In this document: one piece after another, positions 35,778 to 48,035 of the stretch
How positions within the stretch are numbered: the stretch's first letter is position 1
Layout: the number at the start of each line of letters is the position of its first letter
DNA from: Cryptomeria japonica
Lineage: Eukaryota; Streptophyta; Pinopsida; Cupressales; Cupressaceae
Direction: 5' to 3'
Assembly (NCBI RefSeq): GCF_030272615.1
Contig: NC_081410.1
Location: forward strand, 502,472,442-502,536,441
Length of the DNA: 64,000 nt
Position numbers and translations under genes: made by a program
Notes under the pieces: model-generated
The model's input: only the letters and a program-made list of their open reading frames with translations
The model's database searches: none
What the model was told of the DNA's origin: nothing

Positions 35778-36744
35778 TGTTGGCAATTAACACTCATCTA
35801 GTGGCTTTTGATGGTTTATTATTGGTCTAGGGTTGTCATTGATGGAAACTCTTCATGAGATTCCCATCCGGCAATCAGGGATCTTTATTTTTGGAAGAGG
35901 ATGTCAACCAGTAGCCAGTTAACTGGTATTTCAGGATGAACATAGCAGTTTTGGTCTGGAAGCTTACCAGTGCTTGTGGAGCTATGAATCATGTTTAGAA
36001 TGATTTGGCCAACATAGAGACATCATTTTTTATTTTTTTTGGTGATCCGAATTAATATTTGGTAATTTGGTCAAGTCAACATATGACTACATGTTACATC
36101 AGTGGGCCAACATGGTAAATGATCTATTTTATGATTGTGGATATATAAGACCAGTGTAGATGATCTTTTTGGTTAAGGATATGATTGTATGTGAGCGAGT
36201 GGTGATCAAGAATCCATTTTGGTGTAGTTTCACATGTGCATTCTTGATCTAGTAGCTAACTGAGACAGTGAACTGGGCAGAACAAAGCAGCACAAGAGAG
36301 GTGATTCAGTCAGTGTATATGGCAGTTAACCGGAACTCATCCAAGCATAGATTGATTCTATTTTAGAGTTCATTCACTGTAATTCAACTCTGTATATGTT
36401 TTGTAAGGCAATGAACCTTTCGGGGTTGTATCCCTTAATGTATTTGAGCAGTGAGCTCTAGGAACTGTTCCTGAATGCTTATGCATTCCCCATATTGTAA
36501 TATTGTTTTTCTACTAGCCATAGTGGAATAATATTGTGGGTTCAAATCCCATTATGGTTTTTCCCATTTGGGTTTACACATAAAAAATCTGGTGTTATGA
36601 TTTTGTGGTTTATTGTTTTATGTTCCCACATTTCAGTTTCATGTTTATGCTTCAGGTGGTTTAAAATTTAGTCTGAAGATTTTCTAACCGATAGATCACT
36701 GATTCACCCCCCCCCCCACCTCTCAGTGATCCCCGATTCCAACG
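35778..36744 (+). mobile_element. 3' LTR of the non-autonomous copia-type element
   Basis: Colinear with 23036-24005 over its whole length. It ends CCAACG, so the terminal CA has become CG, followed by ACCTT. Confidence 0.88.
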
Positions 36745-36749
36745 ACCTT
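36745..36749. repeat. Target-site duplication ACCTT, right copy
   Basis: Matches 23031-23035. LINE 1 sequence resumes right after it. Confidence 0.8.
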
Positions 36750-38080
36750 ATCTTTAGAGTAATGCATAGAGTTGATAGTCTTGGGAACCAGCACTAATCC
36801 ATCTATAACCTGTAGCTCTTTAAAAAACCCTCCTTATTCTAGGGAAATCAAAGAAACCAAACAATTGTCAACCTTGTGGCAAGGAGATTAGTAATTATAT
36901 TAAAGGTCACATTACAAAAATGTAATATGTTGAAAATGATCCAAGGAATTGGAACCTTCCTTTTTAGAAATTAAATCAAGATATGTGAAATTTATGGATT
37001 TGAACATTTACTTATTAGATTAAGATTCTTTTACCACTTCTATCAAATATAATTTAACCATCTCCAAAAACTCATAAAAGAACTTTATAAGGAAGCCATC
37101 AGTGTCAAGAGCCTTGCCTTTCTTCATCTAAAACATAATATTATACAGCTCCTTCAAATAAATAGTTGTGAAGAGAAAACTATTCATCTCACTTGAAACT
37201 AGAGGAGGAATACAATCTAAGACCAAATTTCCCCTCATCCACAACTTGAAGACCATAACCCATGAATAGAGAAAACTAAAACTTGACCACCTCCTTAGAA
37301 ATAGCTTGGAAATATTTTAATTGTTCTCTTAGAGTGGCCAAGAGGGGCCAAGAAATTACCACTTCTTTTCTCCTTTACTGACAAAAAAAATTGGTACTCA
37401 TATCCCCTTTCTGAAGCCAATAAATACAAGATTGTTTTTAATGGAAAACCTATTCTTGTAGCTACAATTCAATACGTTCCTTGGAACACCTAGTCTCTTC
37501 CTATAGCAAATCTATTGTCATTCCATCTTCCTTAATTATTAAAGTGGATCTTGTTCAACCTAGTTATTCATAAAATAAAGATTACTAAAATAATACTTAT
37601 TCCATTTCTTAGGCTTGTATTTAACAAATTGGAGCCTTTTCAAAAATGAAAACATGGCATTTTTTAAGGAGGGCTTCCCTTCTAACCACCATTTCTCTAC
37701 CAACTGATGTAGATTTGAATCATGAAGATGGATAAGATAAAATTGAAAATGGGGATGTTTAGATGAGGAGAAAAATGAGGAAGAGAACTTGATAGGGTAG
37801 TGACCTGAACCTTTCCAACTTACGATCTCAAAGGAATGAGCTTAGTTATTTCCAATCCAAAAGTTAGAAAGAAGAAATCTATCTATCCTTTCTAAAATAG
37901 AATCCTCCCCGCACCTTAAATTATGCTAGGTGAAAATTGAAATCCACACTTTAGCTGAGTTTATTACAGACATACTTAATCAAATTTGATCACATTGCAA
38001 TCAATAGCAAGAGAGTGAATCTAGGACAACATGTCTCTTACTTGTTAAAGTATCCAATCTCATTCATCCATCTCTAGTTT
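36750..38080 (-). mobile_element. LINE 1, 5' half (endonuclease end and RT start), decayed
   Basis: On the minus strand: end of an APE-type endonuclease near 37900-37780 (DSILERIDRFLLSNFWI, then GSGHYPIKF, family usual SDH-P-I), connector KWWLEGKPSLKNAMF near 37690, and RT entry residues (TNLLATRLTIVWFLWFP, VIDGLVLVPKTINSM) near 36880-36760 that join to 23035. 5'-truncated near 38080. Broken by many stops. Confidence 0.75.
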
Positions 38081-39339
38081 TTTTTGGGAAAAATATTTGA
38101 TGCTATGTTAATGGATGTGTTAAGGATCACTTTTCCTATATATCATATTGATTAAAGAAAATAGCAACTTAAGGAGAAAATAATAGAAGATGATCAAAAT
38201 AAGAGCAAAGGCCTCAATTTATAGAATCTATGACCAAGATGTCATGATAAATGGATGGATGGGATTCATTGAGAGAGATGGAATGGATTGAGGGAATGTT
38301 AGAACTAGTTGTGCTGAAACATGTGTGAGATCTCATGGGGAATCTCATGAAAGTGAAATGTCTACAACATGTGTAGTAATTAGGGTGTCTTGGTAAAGTA
38401 GCATGTCTATGACATGTGTAAGAGGTAGCATGGCTATGAGGTGACCTTTGCATGCTCATACATATTTCAGAAACATTAGGGCATGAACATTTGTCACATG
38501 ATGGAAAGTTTACATCTTGATTGATGTAGCTGGATTCAATGGCTAGAATTGATTTGTCAAGGATTGAAGGTGAGGTGGAATTAAATACTAGGAAAAATTA
38601 TGATAAAGATTAACAATAATAAATCAATTAATTAAGTAGGTATTAATAAATTGATTTAGTCAAAGGATTTGGTGATAATGTTTAGAACGATTTAAATAAA
38701 TATAAATTTAATTAAGTAAAGGTAATTGGTAAAGATAAAGGATTAATTAAATAATTAAATTATTTAGAATGTGGTTGAGTATAGATAGATTTAGTTGTCT
38801 ACAGTAACATATACAATCCAAATAATAGAAAAATATAAAGGTAAAGAGCCCATAGGAAAGAGTAAACAAGTAGATATTAGAACACCTTCTACTTCACCTC
38901 TTAAGAGAAATCTTACATATACTCCCACAATATTAAAAACTATAAGGATCGTAGAAGCAATGAAGAAGATATAGTTAGCTAAGGTTAAATTTGTAGTATA
39001 TATTAAAATAAATGTTAGTTATCCAGACTCCGCGCATAGATAAAATGCCAAAAATATCCATTCGAAAAAGGGAGAAAAATGTTTCACTCGAAATATTTAT
39101 AGTAGTAGTCGATTGCAAGATCAATGAAAGCTTCATAAGTTATAAAAAGAAATGAACCTCAAGATAGAATTGATGATCAAATTTTTTAAACCATTTCTAA
39201 AATAATTGAAGAAGTTGTCATAGAATTTCCTTAAGAGTTATAGGAACCTAAAAAATAAATATAAGTTGTAATTCAAGGGGCCCAAAAATTTGATAATAAT
39301 GTGCAACCAATTGAAGATCTAACATCAAATAAAGAGTTC
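38081..39339. other. Intergenic stretch, nothing recognised
   Basis: AT-rich DNA. The minus-strand frame at 38214-38459 is His/Ser-rich with imperfect repeats of CATGTGTA and is not believed to be coding. Confidence 0.45.
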
Positions 39340-42202
39340 CCAAATAAAATAAATCAAGATATACCTCCCAAGGAATAAATAAACACTAAAACATAGGTAC
39401 CTACTAATTGGGAAGATTTGCCAACAGTGAACAAAGTAGTAGAGAACAAAGTCTATTGAACCTCACCTTTTAAAAGAGAAATGATATACAGTAAGTTCTA
39501 AAACTGTAGAAAAATAAATTCATCAAGAATAGGTCATAACTAAGAAATTAGGGAGCAAAATCATATCACATGTAATATAGAAACACCCAAATGTAGAAGT
39601 AGATACAAGAACCCCATCTTGGTTAATGAACATATGCTATTGCATGCTACAAACTAAACTATTTTTAATAAAATTGAAAAGTATTATATAAAAGATAGAA
39701 ATAACAATTTCTAAGAAAAGAGATAGAAGCATATCATCTATAAAAAAAGATGCTATAGGTTCCAAGTAGCTCAATTTGTTACACCATTAGTTCAAAAAGA
39801 TGCAACTAATATGAGTCCCATTGAATTATTAGTGGACAACTATAAATCTAGGGAATTACACCAAGGAAAAGGATATCAATGAGCTTAAGTCCAATGTGGA
39901 TTCCATGGTAGGAGGAATCCAAAAGATTAAAAAAAAACATAACTAAAAACCTAAGTGATTGAATTGCAAAGTTGTATCGAACAATTGGTTGGGCTTAGCC
40001 AGTCAAGAGAAAAACTACCTTACAATAATTTGTTGCTTTGTAAGGATGGAAATATCATCTTTAGAAAAAATAAAATATGAGGTAAATCTCACTATAAATT
40101 GATAAGGAGTCTATTGTCTCAAGGAGAGGAAATAATAAAGACTAATATCAATTGGAAATTATAAAGAAGCATGTGATTAGAATAGGAGAGTGTAGAAGTT
40201 CAATATAATTTATTATAGATTTGTACATTGTTTCTTCTAAATTTATAAGGATGAAAGATTAATTTTTAGCAATTTTTTTAATTTTGGAGTTACAAGAATA
40301 ATCCAATTAAGGGTTCAAAAACTCTAAATTAAAATAATATATCTTGTGTAGCAATTGTCTATCTTAGGGGAATGAAAAAAAGTATGCATTTACAAAATAT
40401 CTAAGTTTGATTTCAAAGTATTATCTATAAGATTATTTGGCATCATAATTTTTAAACATTTAATATTGGGTCTAAAGAATACTTTTCTAAATCCCACTTT
40501 TGGTATATTTTTAATTTTAATGATTATGAGAATTGGATTGTATAAGATTCTAAATGGGGAAGTTACTCCAACAATGTTGCGATGGTTTTGTTACTTCTTG
40601 AGTGTTGTATAGAGGGAAAATTAATTGCTTGGATAAGAACCAAGAGGAGAGCTCAAAAATTGTGAAATTTAGTGAGATTCTTTAGGTCCCATTCATTTGA
40701 TACAAAATAACAGACACCAAATAATATTGTTTAAAAATTAATAAAGCATTATTATGATCTATCATGAGAGGTCAAAGACAAAAATCTCACAAAAATGAAC
40801 TCAAAATGCACTTGTATATTAGCACATTTTCATCCAGCATATGTATGAATGATCTCTAGTCAAAATATATCTAGAAATGTATTTGATGGTCTTGAAATGA
40901 CCCTCAAAAATAGTTATTAGAAGGTGACAAGTAGGTTCTTATCTTTTTTTCCTGGCATTACTCATTTCTAACATATTTATAAAAAGTTGACCCCAAAATA
41001 TGAAAAATAGGGTATTATCATTATCATTTTATTTCTACGATGACCCCATAAAATAATAAAAAGAAAAATAATACTTTTCAACTCCATATTAGTTACTTTC
41101 TTGTCTAGCAATGTCATTAAAGAGCTTCACATAAATAACCAAAATATAATTGTACCTACTAATACCATATAAAGTTAAAATTATACATTAATAAATATTC
41201 TATTACTACAATTTAGCATATATTTTAATTTATTCAATGTGTAAACATGTTTTACTCGCAAAAATCAAATTCTTATTAAAATAGATTTTAAAATTCTATA
41301 AAATAAACAATGTAATACATGAAATTATGATTATATTATAATAACTAAAATAGAAATTTTTTGAAAATACAATTGATTGATCTTGGATAATGCACAATAG
41401 AATTCCTATAAATCCAAAAAATACACTATAGAATTCCTACAATATGAAAGTTAAATAAAAATGTCACTTATTAGAGAATTTTGAAACTAATAATGTAGGA
41501 CAGTATGAATAGCAATAGAAATGTAAATAACACTCTTAAAAAATGAACCAATTAAGGGGAATATATAACCTATTTGTATGGTGCAAAATGACAAAATTGT
41601 GTCCATAAAATCAATCAAAGATAGGTGAGCTTATTAGTACTTGCCGTTACGCTATTACTATTGCAATCGGTTGTCATTATTTTTTGTTAACTTGTTATTA
41701 TTGAAATGTTTCTCCAGCAATTAAAATTATGAAATTTCTGGTTTGATATATGTTTTTTAATTTTTATAAAGTTAAGATGCATGATTTTTAAGTTTCTAAA
41801 TTATAGAAATCATTTATCTCCAACCTAATTGGTTTGCAAATTTTACATCTTATTAGTGGATTATTGGGATCCACTATCTGAATAAATTTTTTTGGCAATT
41901 TTTTAGGTATGTTAAAATAATATTTACCATGTTTAAATTTTATTATCAAATTTATTTTGCACATCCACCAAAAAAATATTTAACAACTATTAAGAAAATG
42001 TTTAGGAAAATTATTAGGTTTTAAAATACAAATAAATGAAAATGTGCAACTTTTACTAATACAAAAAAGTGAGAAAAGTAAATAACATAATAAATTTTAT
42101 TACTAAGTGTGAAATGAACATAATCATATTAAATATGGTTACATAGCTATAAATATAAATGTAATAATTTTGTATTTTAAAATAATAATTATTGATTTGC
42201 AG

Positions 42203-42374
42203 AATCATCAACAAATTAATGGGTCTATCCATTTTTTAGATAGAGAAGGGATGAATTACTCAGTTTCAACGTCAGATAGAGGTATGTGATATGGTTTTGA
42301 CATATTTCACTTTTTAAACTGTTTTCACATTGTAGGTTTGTTGAATATGAATTAATGAGTCTATTTAATTGCAG
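42203..42374 (+). other. Duplicated splice-acceptor-like segments
   Basis: TTGCAG/AATCATCAACA(A/T)ATTAAT occurs at about 42197 and again at 42369. Between them a GTATGTGA donor-like site (42282) follows a 79-base exon-sized piece. It may be a captured host-gene fragment, but no protein match is recognised. Confidence 0.25.
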
Positions 42375-42429
42375 AATCATCAACATATTAATCTTCAACC
42401 TTTGGAACATTTGTAGCAAGCTAAAAACA

Positions 42430-43330
42430 CCCTCATTCTTCTTCCTTTTCCTCTAAACTACAATCCAATTATCTTTCGGTGTCGCAATCACATCCACCTC
42501 TTTTGATTTCTTTACAGACTTGCATGTCCCTTTTGTAGATGTAATTTTAGAAATATCCACTTCATATATCACGACAACACAAGCCAAATGATAAGGAGCT
42601 ACCTTATCTATTTTTGTGCTAGTTGGAGGAGGCTCCAACCTGGAACAAATTGGGGCCTATGCAGATTTTGGCGAACCTACATGGCATGTATTCACTACAT
42701 TATTTTTGGGGATAGCAGCTAAGTGAGTTTTCTCTTTTTTATCTTCCTCATTTTGTCTCGAACAATAAATTTTGTACTTTGTACAATGTGCAACAATGTG
42801 ATCCATGTTGAAACATCTACTATAACTTAAGGGAAAACCCTCATAATGTAAAAGATGAATCCAATCCGTATCAGCCATTTTTTAACATATCTTAGATAGG
42901 ATTTATTTAGTAATATTTGATTCCACCAAAATACCAAAAAATCTGGTGTGGAAAATAATTGGAAGAGATCCGAAATTTTTTTCTAATGAGTTTCCAGTTT
43001 CTTCGAAATAAGAATCAAACTAAAATTGTAAAGGAATATGGATAATGGAGGACTTTTACCTATATAGGAGTAGCATCAAAAGATTCAATAGTAGGGTTGA
43101 CTGAAGAATGCATGGCTCCAAATAAACAAATGTTGCTGGAAATTCTATTAGCAATTACAGAGAATCTCATTTCTATCCGAAAAGTGTCAAACACCATCAC
43201 AAGAAAACCTCGGGCGCAAGAGTAAATTTTTATATCTCTTACTAAAATTGATCGTTGTGTCTCTGTGATCCAATCGTGCAGCTTGAAAAGGCTCAGCCAG
43301 AACTAAAAGTGATGCAAACCATATCTATAA
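42430..43330 (-). pseudogene. LINE ORF1-like protein (DUF4283-type with zinc knuckle), decayed
   Basis: Minus strand. First a DUF4283-like stretch near 43280-42900 (IYSCARGFLVMVFDTFRI, then TPI-stop-VKVLHYP, where the family has PxWV), then a knuckle region at 42878-42760 (LSYSRCFNMDHIVAHCTK, a CX4HX4C pattern with an upstream Cys position changed), then a spacer ending in DNWIVV and a basic RKRKKN tail near 42450. In plant LINEs this protein binds element RNA. Several stops; no ORF2 follows, so it is a fragment. It lies in the block absent from repeat copy 2. Confidence 0.6.
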
Positions 43331-43441
43331 CCCTAACCCTAATAGTAAACCCTAATGAACCCTAATCCTTATTGAAATATGTCTTCCAATTCATGATTGC
43401 TACTAGCTTTTATATATTTAATAATATATATAGAATAATCC

Positions 43442-43525
43442 GAGAGGTATCCTTCTCAAAGCGCCTATTGTAGTTTAATGTTGAAAAATTAATTAAAAAT
43501 AGGTGCCTCTAGAAGGATACCTCTA
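43442..43525. repeat. Small foldback element or hairpin
   Basis: Arms 43442-43469 and 43498-43525 are complementary at about 23 of 28 positions, with a perfect 14-base outer core (AGAGGTATCCTTCT / AGAAGGATACCTCT). The 28-base loop is AT-rich. It could be a miniature inverted-repeat element or a foldback RNA source; no target duplication is clear. Confidence 0.65.
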
Positions 43526-44831
43526 AATTAAAATACTAAGTACTGTCCACTACTGGCACTTGTTGAAATAGTGAAATTGAAGCATATGAAACAATCATGG
43601 TAGTTATTTTTTATGGTTGTATTTTTAATGGAGCAAACTATGAACATACCAAAATATTTGAAAATTGCATATACAAAGGTGGAGTAAAGTTAAAATCTAA
43701 TTTGTGTATAGTCAATTTATTTATATCGAGTGATTTTTTTGTGATTGTGAACTTAAAAAAAAATTATAAGATTTGGAAAAATAGTGTGACAATTTTTCAA
43801 GCATGAATACTCATATAAGAAATTTATCCACTAAAAAATAAAAAGTAAAATTTAAAATAAAATAATTCTTAATTAAAAATTAAAATAAATAATTCTTGTT
43901 TTTTTCTTATTTATCCTTTTATCTATTTATATAATAACTTAAATATATATTTTAAAATAATATTCATATAAATATAAAAGAAAATATTTCAATTATTATG
44001 AATATATAATACATTAATATTTTTAATCATTTTAATTTTATTTTTTCATATATAAATTATTTATAATTTCTCTTAATATGTTAATTATAATACAAAGTCT
44101 GATCTGCAACACTTCTCTTCTCCTTCACACTTCCGAAAGATAAAATCACTTGTTTGCACATCCAACTTCATCATACACTCACATATACAACACAGACACT
44201 TGTATACATGCATCTTACATGATTATTATATATATTTATACAAACCCTCAACCCATATTTCAAGGTTGGTCAAACCCTTAATACAAATTACAAAATAACA
44301 ACCTCACACGCTACAACAATTCATGCAGACCAAATCAATCTCAGCTAAGACATAGTCTAGACCCAAAACAATACCACAAATATGAAACACCTCCAAAACT
44401 TATGCCTTGATCATCCGCAACATTATACAACCACAAAGAGTATTGCATAGCACAAAGAATATCACTAGACAAGGAAAATATTCAATAACACATACAATAA
44501 TCAATGCAAACCACCAATATGCATAGAACACTATCTAGAGATATTCACAAGAAACATGAATTGCATCACAACAATCGCAACAACTAGGATTAACGAAATC
44601 GTCATCATTTCCCTACTCAAGCAAAAGAACATCAACATAACTGACTGTCAAACTGAGAGATTTGCTTGTGGACCTCCAAATCCTGAACCACATGAACTGA
44701 GGACACACATCAATGTCCATAATACATCCCAAACATCTGCAACCAAAGATATAGCATTTTTAGAGCAACATGGAGCACAAATCAGAATATCGAATAACAC
44801 GAACAACTGCATAACATCCTCAATACCGTAT

Positions 44832-45765
44832 GGGCAAAAACACCAAACTGTGTCATGTTTCAGGTCAACTTATCAACACAACTAAATTTAAGTAATTCTA
44901 ACTAAAAATTAATTTAAGTCAAACATATGGTCTATAGAGATTCATTATAGCGATGTTATATATGTGCCACAACTTTTCCAATTGAAATTGTCTACTAAAT
45001 GTATATTTTATACCCCTTTGGGTCTAATTACCAATTTTATTTTATTTTTTGAGAAAATCAATGTTTCAACAACTCTTTCTCTTAGATATAATTACATACC
45101 CTTTTATAGATCTATAAGTGAATTTTCAAAAACATATATCTTTTAATATTTTAATTATTTTTTTAAATTTTATATTATATCAACACTAAAATATAAGGTT
45201 GATTATCTTGTGAAGGAAAAATAATAAAATTTTGAAATTTTCTTTGAAAAAAATAAAACCACTAGAGAAAAGAGTCTATGTCAGGATGATATAATTATTT
45301 TCTAATTTGGATAAATAATTAACAAAAATGGGATGTCGAATGGAAAGAGTTATATTTCAGTACACATGACTTTTCAAATTTATTGAAAAATATATTTACA
45401 TAAAAAATAGTTAAAAATATATTTTTGCACTAAAGTTTCAAGTTATCAATATAAACAAAAAAAATTGAAGAAAAAAAGGTAAATTTTTCTATATAAAGTG
45501 TGATGCCTCGTGTAACTTCAATTTCAACATTTTATCAACAACTAAATTTTAGTGTTTACTTTATAAGAAAGTATATTCAAATAATGTTTTAAATATTTTT
45601 AAAAATTAAAAACATAAAATACATAAAAAAATATGAATTTTGTTATTTTACATCATTTTAAAATTCAAAGCATATATATCACTTTCTATTGATTCAATTT
45701 CAAAGGTTGAATCAGCATTGGCCAGTTCCTTTATAAAAGTGTGACACAACTTTGTGCTTTTACCC
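44832..45765. mobile_element. 934-base non-autonomous element with terminal inverted repeats
   Basis: Inserted in the minus-strand LTR: the second copy of that LTR (48946-49384) runs straight from CCTCAATACTG to GATCTCATAACTC with no insertion. Ends are inverted repeats of 25 bases (GGGCAAAAACACCAAACTGTG... and its partner reading GGGTAAAAGCACAAAGTTGTG..., 19 of 25 identical). The interior is AT-rich and encodes nothing recognised. A clear target duplication could not be read, so the superfamily is open. Confidence 0.75.
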
Positions 45766-46330
45766 AGATCTCATAACTCAATCAGATCATCATGTGGAGC
45801 TCTGAAAATGGGAATTAACCATCCATAGATAACATACCAGAAACCCTTTAAACCACGTCAGCTCATTTGCAACAAACGGGCTAAACTAACTCATCCAATC
45901 AAACTGCAATATTGGAATACACAGAAGAAAGCTTTCCAACAATCTCCTCATCAAGAATCTTCATGTATGTTGACATCAATGACAACATATCAACAATCTC
46001 CCCCTTTGGCATTGACCGCAACATATGAATGTTAAAAACAATCAATGCAAAGAAAGAAATCAAGACTCAGCAATCTCCCTCAAAATCTCAAAATCTCAAA
46101 ATGCTCAAATCTCAAAATGCTCTACTCTCTTACAGAGTTTTTCACATGCTTCTCTCCCCCTTTGATGTTAATGACAAAGGCTCAAAAATCAATCTTATTT
46201 CCCATAATTTTGAACATCTGAACCACCAACACTAACACTGGCTGCTCCCCCTAAGTAGTAGCCTCACTCATCAATCTGGAGCATAAAATATCTCTATGAA
46301 GTTCACTGGACTGATGCAAATACATGAACC

Positions 46331-46655
46331 TTAGTTCTTATCAGGAGGGGCCATTACCCATAAAATCATTCTGAGATACTCAAAAGTATCTTTAGGCAAA
46401 GGCTTCGTGAAGATATTTGCAATTTGTTCCTTTGTAGATACATACTCCAATATGACTTCTTTCTCATTCACCTTCTCTCTCAAGAAATGAAACTTGATTG
46501 ATATATGCTTTGTCTTGGAATGCAACCAGATTATTTGAAATATTTATAGCACTTGAATTATCACAATATATAGCAATAAGCTCATCATAAATAAATCCTA
46601 TACCCTTCAAAATCTTCTTCATCTAAATTACCCGAGTAAAATTGCTGACAATAGC
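46331..46655 (-). pseudogene. copia RNase H C-terminal remnant
   Basis: Minus strand: MKKILKGIGFIYDELIAIY, CDNSSAINISNN, then after a frame change SKTKHISIKFHFLREKV, YVSTKEQIANIFTKPLPKD and a short tail ending MAPPDKN. This is the end of copia pol. It lies 335 bases before the LTR, a normal spacing. The rest of pol was removed by the insertion or deletion at 46656. Confidence 0.88.
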
Positions 46656-47981
46656 TGTTGGACATTGATGCTACTAGGATATGTTATTGTCATTGATGTC
46701 AACATATTCTTGCTTTGGTGATTGCAGATTGTCTTATTGTTATCATGGTTTGGTGTATGGAGTATTTATAGTATCATTATATTCTTCTATATTAGTTTTG
46801 GTGATCTAAGAAGCTTAATTGATCATATCATATGATCCATTTTTGTAGTTTATTTATCTAATTAGTACTTTGCAGAGTTCAGTATTTCCTTTGGTATATT
46901 TTGGTGTGATCAGATCTTGATCTAATATTTTAGGAGATTGTTTGGAATGGTCTTGTGTATCTTTCTTTTAGATGGTTCATGATTTTCCGCTCTGCAAGTT
47001 ATCTTTCTTCGTGACAAATGCTGATTGGTTGTGTTCTTGAGTTTTCAGATGTTGATAGATGAAGATTTGATAAGTGGTGTTGGTGCAACTATTTTTGATG
47101 ATTCTAACATGCTTGATGGTGTTTGATAGTCATTTCCTATTTGTTCTAGTTATCCATATTGATCATTGTGTAATTTTTTATGGTTTCTATGAATCGGTGA
47201 TGATTTTCGTGTTATGTGGTATTTTTGGTGATGTAGCGTGTTGTGGTTGATCTTGGTGTGATTTCCAGTGGAGATGAGCATTTGGAAATTTAATTTAGGT
47301 CCATGTTATGAAATTTATATCATTATATTGGTCTGGTGGTCAATCTTTGTATCGTGTGATGTAATTTTGTCATTGTGAGTTGAGGGTTTAGCCGACCTTG
47401 TTGTCAAGGTTGATGAATTGTATAAATATATGATATTGTCATGTGATTTTGGTATTGAGGTTGTGTCTGCATTATCAGAGAGTTGTGTATGTGTGAACAA
47501 GGGATTCATCCTTTGACATTGTGATTGAGTAGATATTGGTGTTGCAGAGCAGATAATTGTGCTTAACCGAAACTATCATCAGGCATTTGCAGATGCTATT
47601 ATTGCAGTCCATTTCTTCCGGATTGTAGTCTGAATCATTTTGTACATCAGTGAGACTTCCCTGAGGGTTGTAGCCTTCTAGATCATTATCATTTTAGTAG
47701 TGAGCTCTAGGCAGTGTGCCTGAATGCATGTGCATTCCCCACTGTAATATTTCACATACTATTGTAGAGTATCATCTTAGTGTGGGTAGGTTCCCACCAT
47801 GGTTTTTCCCTTACGGGTTTTCCATGTCAAAATCTTGGTGTTATGTGTTGTGCTATCAATTTTCTTATCTTTACTATTGCTATAGTTTATCAGATTTGTA
47901 TTTGTGATTAAGTTTGTAGATCTGGTGAAAACAGATTCACCCCACCACCTTCTCAGTTTTCATCCTCTTTGCTGCTAACAA
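46656..47981 (+). mobile_element. 5' LTR of the plus-strand copia
   Basis: Starts TGTTGGACATTG, ends CCACCTTCTCAGTTTTCATCC...GCTAACA. A TATAAATATATG box sits near 47412. Confidence 0.8.
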
Positions 47982-47983
47982 TT

Positions 47984-47994
47984 GGTATCAGAGA
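47984..47994 (+). promoter_or_regulatory. Primer-binding site of the plus-strand copia
   Basis: TGGTATCAGAG two bases after the LTR end, complementary to initiator Met-tRNA; the last base of the usual TGGTATCAGAGC is changed. Confidence 0.85.
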
Positions 47995-48035
47995 TAGATC
48001 CTCTGGAAGAAGCTTAACCACTTGAGGAGATCTGG

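Larger units (their letters stand above)
23036..36744 (+). mobile_element. Non-autonomous copia-type LTR element carrying a large unknown ORF
   Basis: Complete element bounded by two LTRs (970 and 967 bases) and an ACCTT duplication, inserted into LINE 1. Internal order, ignoring the nested element at 24909-31455: primer-binding site, gag-like coiled-coil and zinc-knuckle region, unknown ORF of about 1,080 codons (32185-35470), polypurine tract, 3' LTR. No protease, integrase, RT or RNase H motif is seen in the internal about 5.2 kb, so mobilisation would need enzymes from another element. The LTRs differ at about one base in ten over their first 250 bases (rough hand count), so the insertion is old. 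Confidence 0.85.
39340..44096. repeat. Dispersed repeat, copy 1
   Basis: Non-coding AT-rich repeat sharing order and sequence with 49567-54445. Shared marks: GTACCTACTAATTGGGAAGA (39400; 49607), CCCCATCTTGGTTAATGAACA (39612; 51612), GAAGCATGTGATTAGAATAG (40170; 52070), AATGATCTCTAGTCAAAATA (40850; 52785) and TTTTTAATGGAGCAAACTA (43622; 54151). Copy 1 holds the unshared block at about 41650-43560. No ends or coding capacity are recognised, so its class is unknown. Confidence 0.7.
44097..46655 (-). mobile_element. Truncated copia element (RNase H end plus partial 3' LTR)
   Basis: Minus strand: RNase H remnant 46655-46331, polypurine tract (46012-45996, AAAGGGGGAGAT), then 3' LTR from 45995 (TGTTGATATGTTGTC) down to about 44097, interrupted by the inverted-repeat element at 44832-45765. 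The LTR stops at GTGTTGCAGATCAGAC, a phrase that lies about 430 bases before the end in the 46656-47981 LTR, so its end is missing. The right side is cut by the plus-strand copia at 46656. Confidence 0.75.

Noticed and set aside
43331-43370. CCCTAACCCTAAT...AAACCCTAAT strings as interstitial telomere repeats
   Set aside because: Only a few degenerate units, and AAACCCTA-like strings are common near plant gene and element starts. Not a telomere array.
44556-44885. Plus-strand frame of 109 codons beginning MNCITTIATTR
   Set aside because: It lies within a minus-strand copia LTR and runs into the inverted-repeat element. The similar frame at 48911-49117 is the same LTR DNA, so the resemblance is not protein conservation.
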